Shown piece after piece: positions 59,889 to 64,000 of a stretch of 64,000 nt of DNA (position 1 is its first letter; each line of letters starts with the position of its first letter). The DNA lies in contig JAAVZL010000038.1 in the NCBI GenBank assembly GCA_022791635.1, positions 124,001 to 188,000 of the forward strand, read 5' to 3'. The position numbers and the translations under genes are program-made. Origin of the DNA: Lachnospiraceae bacterium. GTDB taxonomy: Bacteria; Bacillota; Clostridia; Lachnospirales; Lachnospiraceae. A model generated the notes under the pieces. It was given only the letters and a program-made list of their open reading frames with translations. It did no database searches and had not been told where the DNA came from.

Positions 59889-60815
59889 ATGATCAACAAA
59901 CTCATTGCAAAGATTCAGAAGACAAAGGCCCCCATTGTGATCGGCTTAGACCCCATGCTGAACTACATACCGGAGCATATTCAGAAAAAGGCCTTTGCAG
60001 AATTCGGAGAAACCCTTGAGGGAGCTGCGGAGGCCATCTGGCAGTTTAATAAGGAGATCGTAGATCAGACCTTTGATCTGGTTCCCGCGGTAAAGCCCCA
60101 GATTGCCATGTACGAGCAGTTCGGCATTGAGGGCTTAAAGGCCTACCAGAAGACCATAGATTACTGCCATTCCAAGGATCTGGTGGTCATCGGCGACATC
60201 AAGCGGGGAGACATCGGCTCCACCTCCGCCGCTTATGCCACTGGCCATCTGGGAAAAATCCAGGTGGGCAGCAAGTGCTACACGGCCTTTAACGAGGATT
60301 TTGCCACGGTAAACCCCTATCTGGGAAGCGATGGGGTAAAGCCCTTTATCGAGGTATGCAAGGAGGAGCAAAAGGGCCTCTTTATTTTGGTCAAAACCTC
60401 CAATCCCTCCAGCGGAGAGTTCCAGGATCGCCTGATTGACGGCCGTCCCCTCTATGAACATGTGGGAGAGAAGGTAGCCCGGTGGGGCGAAGGGCACATG
60501 GGCGATACCTACAGCTACATCGGGGCCGTGGTAGGCGCCACCTATCCGGAAATGGGGAAGGTTCTGAGAAAGCTTATGCCCAAGACCTTCATTCTGGTGC
60601 CCGGCTACGGCGCCCAGGGAGGAACCGGCAAGGATCTGGTGAACTTTTTCCAGCCCGACGGACTGGGAGCCATTGTCAATTCCTCAAGAGGAATCATTGC
60701 GGCCTACAAGCAGGAAAAATACGCCTCCTTTGGTTCGGAGCACTTTGCGGAGGCCTCCCGGGCAGCAGTTGAGGATATGGCGGCTGATATTCAGGGGGCT
60801 TTGGAGAGCAGATGA
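59889..60815 (+). CDS. pyrF: Orotidine 5'-phosphate decarboxylase
   Basis: PyrF removes CO2 from OMP to give UMP, the last step of UMP synthesis. The 308-residue length and the VIGDIKRGDIGST motif (Asp-Lys-Asp catalytic set) place it in the longer type of the family, common in Clostridia and actinobacteria. VPGYGAQGGTG is the phosphate-binding loop. GGGAGAG precedes the ATG. It opens the pyr operon after glmS. I looked for a PyrR-type attenuator in the 71-base leader and saw none. Confidence 0.96.
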   Translation: MINKLIAKIQKTKAPIVIGLDPMLNYIPEHIQKKAFAEFGETLEGAAEAIWQFNKEIVDQTFDLVPAVKPQIAMYEQFGIEGLKAYQKTIDYCHSKDLVVIGDIKRGDIGSTSAAYATGHLGKIQVGSKCYTAFNEDFATVNPYLGSDGVKPFIEVCKEEQKGLFILVKTSNPSSGEFQDRLIDGRPLYEHVGEKVARWGEGHMGDTYSYIGAVVGATYPEMGKVLRKLMPKTFILVPGYGAQGGTGKDLVNFFQPDGLGAIVNSSRGIIAAYKQEKYASFGSEHFAEASRAAVEDMAADIQGALESR

Positions 60816-61582
60816 AGTACAAAGAAACGGCAGTCATTACAGAGCAGAAGAAAATTGCCACGGATATATACAGCATGTGGCTAAAGACAGAGGCCATTGC
60901 CGGGGAGGCTGTGCCGGGACAGTTTGTTTCCCTTTACAGCAGAGACGAAAGCCGCATGCTCCCACGTCCCATCAGTATTTGCCAGGTGGACAAAGAGAGG
61001 GAAAGTATTCGCCTGGTGTACCGGATTGCCGGGAAGGGAACCAGGGAATTTTCCGTTTACGGGCCGGGGGATTCGCTGGAAATCATAGGACCTCTCGGCA
61101 ATGGCTTTCCGTTGGATAAGGGCTATCAAAAGGTATTTCTCATTGGCGGGGGAATCGGGATACCGCCTATGGTGGAGCTTGCCAGACAACTTCCCGGAGA
61201 GAAGCAGCTTATCGTGGGCTACCGGAACCAAGAGCTTTTCTTAAAGGAAGAACTGGAAGAAAATGGGAAATTATTTATAGCAACAGAGGACGGAAGCGCA
61301 GGCACCAGGGGAAACGTACTGGATGCTATCCGGGAAAATGGCCTTAAGGCAGAGGCTGTGTTTGCCTGCGGTCCCACTCCCATGCTGCGGGCCCTGAAGG
61401 CCTATGCCCTGGAAGAGGGAATGGATTGTTATCTTTCCCTGGAGGAGCGCATGGCCTGCGGGGTGGGAGCCTGCCTGGCCTGTGTGTGCCATTCCATGGA
61501 TGTGGATGCCCACACCCACGTAAAGAATAAAAGGATTTGCAAGGACGGTCCTGTATTTGCGGCAGAGGAAATTGAGCTTTGA
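60812..61582 (+). CDS. pyrK: Dihydroorotate dehydrogenase electron-transfer subunit
   Basis: PyrK carries FAD and a [2Fe-2S] cluster and passes electrons from PyrD to NAD. The 256-residue protein has a flavin-binding RPISICQVD segment, the nucleotide-binding IGGGIGIPPMVELA, and the cluster ligands C216, C221, C224 and C243. It overlaps pyrF by four bases and is followed by pyrD, its catalytic partner. This makes it unlikely to be the missing E3 reductase of the CDP-sugar route, although the two enzymes are distantly similar. Confidence 0.95.
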   Translation: MKYKETAVITEQKKIATDIYSMWLKTEAIAGEAVPGQFVSLYSRDESRMLPRPISICQVDKERESIRLVYRIAGKGTREFSVYGPGDSLEIIGPLGNGFPLDKGYQKVFLIGGGIGIPPMVELARQLPGEKQLIVGYRNQELFLKEELEENGKLFIATEDGSAGTRGNVLDAIRENGLKAEAVFACGPTPMLRALKAYALEEGMDCYLSLEERMACGVGACLACVCHSMDVDAHTHVKNKRICKDGPVFAAEEIEL

Positions 61583-61596
61583 GAGAGGATAGGTAC

Positions 61597-62517
61597 ATGG
61601 AATACAATACAAGTGTAAGCCTGGCAGGCGTGGAGCTTAAGAATCCGGTGATGACAGCCTCCGGAACCTTTGGATCCGGCGCCGAGTACAGTGAGTTTTA
61701 TGATTTGGGCGTTTTGGGCGGGGTGGTCACCAAGGGAGTGGCCAATGTTCCCTGGCCGGGGAATCCCACCCCCAGAATCGCCGAGACTGCCAGCGGGATG
61801 CTCAATGCCATCGGACTGCAGAACCCGGGGATCGATGTGTTCATAGAGCGGGATATTCCCTTTCTGCGTCAGTTTGATACCAGAATCATTGTGAATGTCT
61901 GTGGGAAAACCATCTCCGACTACTGTGAGGTAGTGGAACGGCTTTCCTGTGAGCCTGTGGATTTGCTGGAGATCAATGTGTCCTGTCCCAATGTAAAGGA
62001 AGGCGGCATTGCCTTTGGACAAAAGCCGGAGGCTCTGGAGAAGGTGACCCGTGAGGTGAAAAAATATGCCAAGCAGCCGGTGATTATGAAGCTGAGTCCC
62101 AATGTGACGGATATCACGGAGATGGCCCGTGCCGCAGAGTCCGGAGGCGCAGATGTGCTCTCCCTCATCAATACCCTTACGGGAATGAAGATTGACATTC
62201 ACAGACAAAGCTTTGCCATCGCCAATCAGACAGGAGGTCTGTCAGGTCCGGCCATCAAGCCGGTGGCCGTGCGCATGGTCTATCAGGTGGCCCAGGCGGT
62301 GTCTCTGCCCATCATTGGCATGGGCGGGATCTTAGGCGGGGAGGATGCCCTGGAATTCATTCTGGCCGGAGCCACGGCCGTGTCTGTGGGAACGGCAAAC
62401 TTTGCCAATCCTTATGCGGCCAAAGAGACGGCAGAGGGCATTCTGGCCTATATGGAGCAGCATCAGGTGAAGGACGTCCGGGATCTCATTGGCGCAGTTC
62501 ATCCCGGAAATCATTGA
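61597..62517 (+). CDS. pyrD: Dihydroorotate dehydrogenase B catalytic subunit
   Basis: PyrD oxidises dihydroorotate to orotate using FMN. The 306-residue barrel protein shows NPVMTASGTFG near the N-terminus, INVSCPNVKEGG with the catalytic Cys of the class 1 enzymes, and MGGILGGEDALEFILAGATAVSVGT near the end. The ATG at 61597 fits the class 1B start and has an AGGATAGG site; a TTG at 61579 would overlap pyrK and is less likely. With pyrK it forms the NAD-linked class 1B enzyme typical of Gram-positive bacteria. Confidence 0.96.
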   Translation: MEYNTSVSLAGVELKNPVMTASGTFGSGAEYSEFYDLGVLGGVVTKGVANVPWPGNPTPRIAETASGMLNAIGLQNPGIDVFIERDIPFLRQFDTRIIVNVCGKTISDYCEVVERLSCEPVDLLEINVSCPNVKEGGIAFGQKPEALEKVTREVKKYAKQPVIMKLSPNVTDITEMARAAESGGADVLSLINTLTGMKIDIHRQSFAIANQTGGLSGPAIKPVAVRMVYQVAQAVSLPIIGMGGILGGEDALEFILAGATAVSVGTANFANPYAAKETAEGILAYMEQHQVKDVRDLIGAVHPGNH

Positions 62518-62617
62518 ATTGGCAGCCAGGATATGGTAGAATCGTAAAAGCTCCATGATTGGCATCCCTTTGTAAATCCGGACGCTGATCAGGAAAAGAA
62601 AACGAAAGGATGAAAAA

Positions 62618-63307
62618 ATGGAAAGCTACAAGCAGGAATTTATTGAATTTATGATAGACTGTCAGGTGCTGAAATTCGGCGATTTTGTCACAAAGAGCGG
62701 GCGCAATACCCCCTTTTTTGTGAATACCGGTTTTTACCGCACCGGATCTCAGCTTCGCAGACTGGGGCAGTACTATGCGCGGGCGATCAAGGAGGCCTTT
62801 GATCTGAACTTTGACGTGCTTTTTGGGCCGGCCTATAAGGGAATCCCCCTCACCGTGGCGGCTTCCATGGCGATCAGCGAGCTGTACGGAGCAGATATCC
62901 GCTACTGCTCCAACCGCAAGGAGGTCAAGGATCATGGGGACAAGGGAATCCTGCTTGGAAGTCCCATTGTGGACAACGACCGGGTGGTGATCATCGAGGA
63001 TGTAACCACAGCCGGAACCTCCATTGAGGAGACGCTGCCCATTATCCGCGCCCAGGGAGAGGTGAATCCCATAGGCCTGGTGGTATCCGTAGACCGCATG
63101 GAGCGGGGCCAGGGGGAGAAGAGCGCTCTTTCGGAGATTCAGGAGAAGTACGGACTTAAGACCACGGCCATTGTGACCATGGCAGAGGTGGTGGAGCATC
63201 TCTATAACCGGCCCTATCAGGGGAAGATTATCATTGATGATACATTAAAAGAGGCAATTGACGCATACTACTTAAAGTATGGAGCAAAAAATGCGGAACT
63301 GGAATAA
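62618..63307 (+). CDS. pyrE: Orotate phosphoribosyltransferase
   Basis: PyrE makes OMP from orotate and PRPP. The 229-residue protein shows the PRPP-binding motif VVIIEDVTTAGTSI and the N-terminal KSGRNTPFFVNTG loop. GAAAGGATG lies before the ATG. It is 100 bases after pyrD; that gap has no hairpin that I can see. The last codons (AELE and stop) fall in the direct repeat GCGGAACTGGAATA that flanks the following hairpin leader, so the C-terminus may have been reshaped by that element. Confidence 0.96.
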   Translation: MESYKQEFIEFMIDCQVLKFGDFVTKSGRNTPFFVNTGFYRTGSQLRRLGQYYARAIKEAFDLNFDVLFGPAYKGIPLTVAASMAISELYGADIRYCSNRKEVKDHGDKGILLGSPIVDNDRVVIIEDVTTAGTSIEETLPIIRAQGEVNPIGLVVSVDRMERGQGEKSALSEIQEKYGLKTTAIVTMAEVVEHLYNRPYQGKIIIDDTLKEAIDAYYLKYGAKNAELE

Positions 63308-63420
63308 AAACAGCAATACCCTTGACAGTTCCAGGAGAATTTACGAACGCATGCTTTTGTGGTCGGAAATTCTCCTAGGTGAATGGAGCTGGAAAGGGTA
63401 TTGCGGAACTGGAATAGGAG
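63298..63420 (+). promoter_or_regulatory. Structured RNA leader (copy 2) before the small membrane protein gene
   Basis: Hairpin homologous to that before glmS. P1 is 63314-63323 with 63394-63403 (CAATACCCTT/AAGGGTATTG), P2 63326-63332 with 63385-63391 (CAGTTCC/GGAGCTG), P3 63333-63342 with 63367-63376 (AGGAGAATTT/AAATTCTCCT). The eight-base 3' bulge is AGGTGAAT, and the apical block CATGCTTTTGTGG (63350-63362) is identical to copy 1. GGAACTG at 63405-63411 is fully complementary to the P2 5' strand CAGTTCC. A 14-base direct repeat (GCGGAACTGGAATA at 63293-63306 and 63403-63416) flanks it, which leaves open a mobile-element origin. Confidence 0.6.
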
Positions 63421-63426
63421 AAGAGA

Positions 63427-63579
63427 ATGAACGAAAAAGCATATAAGACTATGACGAATGTAGGCGCAGGCAATCTGGCAATCGGAATTATCATTCTGGT
63501 GGTGGGACTGGCCACGGGAATCCTGGCTATCGTAAACGGCGGCCGGCTGCTGAAGGCAAAATCAGACCTGATTTTCTAA
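63427..63579 (+). CDS. Small single-span membrane protein
   Basis: This 50-residue open frame has an ATG with GGAGAAGAG before it, a short polar N-terminus, one membrane helix (residues about 17-37, AIGIIILVVGLATGILAIVNG), and a basic tail with RLLKAKSD. I do not recognise the family. It sits directly behind the structured leader and five bases ahead of a VanZ-like gene, so all three may be one transcription unit. The helix, the basic C-terminus and the ribosome binding site support a real gene despite its size. Confidence 0.65.
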   Translation: MNEKAYKTMTNVGAGNLAIGIIILVVGLATGILAIVNGGRLLKAKSDLIF

Positions 63580-63584
63580 ACAAG

Positions 63585-64000
63585 ATGAAGGGAATGAAAA
63601 AGGAATCAATTGGAAAGCTGAGATGGGCCGGGCGGATACTCCTTGGAATTTATCTGGCGTGTCTCATCTATTTTATGTTTTTTTCGGAGAGCTATGGGCG
63701 AACGGAGGTTCAGCGGGACTATCACTATAACCTGGTGCTATTTCGTGAGATTCGCAGGTTTATTCAGTACCGTCATCTGCTGGGGACAACCGCGGTTCTC
63801 ATCAATGTAGTGGGAAATGTGGCCGTATTTGTTCCCCTTGGCTTTGCATTGCCTGTTCTGTTTGAGCGCATCCACAGCTTTGTGCAGGTAATGATTCTTT
63901 CCTTTGGCATCAGTCTGCTGGCAGAGACCATGCAGCTTGTGCTGCGGGTGGGCTGCTTTGATGTGGATGATTTACTTTTAAATACCATTGGCGGCTGCCT
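63585..64000 (+). CDS. VanZ-family membrane protein (3' truncated by window edge)
   Basis: The frame runs from ATG 63585 (or 63594) to the window end without a stop; 138 residues are visible. It has membrane segments near residues 16-31, 69-88 and 95-112. NVVGNVAVFVPLGFALPVLF, later SLLAETMQLVLRVGCFDVDDLLLNTIGG, is the VanZ signature (N-x-x-GN-x-x-F-P-G and R-x-x-D-DD-x-N). VanZ proteins alter teicoplanin resistance and cell-envelope traits; most in gut Clostridia have no known role. A small membrane protein gene lies five bases upstream. Confidence 0.88.
   Translation, partial: MKGMKKESIGKLRWAGRILLGIYLACLIYFMFFSESYGRTEVQRDYHYNLVLFREIRRFIQYRHLLGTTAVLINVVGNVAVFVPLGFALPVLFERIHSFVQVMILSFGISLLAETMQLVLRVGCFDVDDLLLNTIGGC

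Noticed and set aside
60812..61582. PyrK as the missing E3 reductase for RfbH
   Set aside because: Its position in a pyrF-pyrK-pyrD-pyrE operon and the C-terminal cluster pattern identify it as PyrK.
57860..63420. Integron attC sites as an explanation of the two hairpins
   Set aside because: The ends do not carry the RYYYAAC/GTTRRRY boxes, there is no integrase gene, and the copies are not at cassette borders.
1..64000. CRISPR arrays, tRNA, rRNA, transposases and phage genes
   Set aside because: I looked for repeated spacers, tRNA-like T-arms and known transposase motifs and found none.

Overview
The window looks like a chromosomal segment of a Gram-positive gut-type Clostridia, most likely Lachnospiraceae. 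This rests on moderate GC, strong GGAGG-type ribosome binding sites with frequent GTG/TTG starts, a pyrF-pyrK-pyrD-pyrE order with the PyrK/PyrDB-type dihydroorotate dehydrogenase, a LytR-CpsA-Psr ligase, CotH kinases, and many large polytopic proteins of the kind common in that family. I see no outer-membrane genes. No rRNA, tRNA, CRISPR array, transposase or prophage gene was found.

Region 1 (1-6117) is the 3' part of a tightly overlapping defence-type operon: the end of an SF2 helicase, a very small protein, a DndD-like SMC/Rad50-type ATPase, two unrecognised proteins, and a DUF262-DUF1524 (GmrSD/SspE-type) nuclease. It ends at a hairpin terminator at 6130-6156. Upstream genes, which could include DNA-modification enzymes, are outside the window.

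Region 2 (6139-57876) is a surface-polysaccharide locus of about 52 kb. It holds two initiating polyprenyl-phosphate sugar phosphotransferases (6139-7560 minus; 54087-55496 plus) and a CDP-sugar module (rfbF, rfbH, a thiamine-diphosphate enzyme, a reductase-like SDR, an undecaprenyl-phosphate glycosyltransferase, rfbG) that could make a 3,6-dideoxy or two-carbon-branched sugar. It also has a dTDP-sugar module (rfbB, rfbA, rfbC, without rfbD) and a Wzm/Wzt-type ABC exporter. An Arn-like amino-sugar module follows (wecE-type aminotransferase, polytopic protein, SDR, ATP-grasp, two SMR subunits, ArnC-like transferase, GtrA). Ten polytopic GT-C-like proteins, several GT2 enzymes, a two-CotH/VTC/DUF4956 block and an LCP ligase complete the locus. 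The suggested product is a cell-wall-attached glycan decorated on the outer face with lipid-carried sugars.

Region 3 (57991-63307) is housekeeping: glmS followed by pyrF, pyrK, pyrD and pyrE. Region 4 (63427-64000) is a 50-residue membrane protein and the start of a VanZ-family gene.

The most unusual non-coding signals are two homologous hairpin leaders, at about 57860-57976 (before glmS) and 63298-63420 (before the 50-residue gene). Their helices differ in sequence but keep pairing, which points to a conserved RNA fold; a hairpin-less relative lies before rfbA. There is also a 259-bp palindrome at 56683-56941 with fragments elsewhere, and three divergent promoter regions with near-consensus elements.
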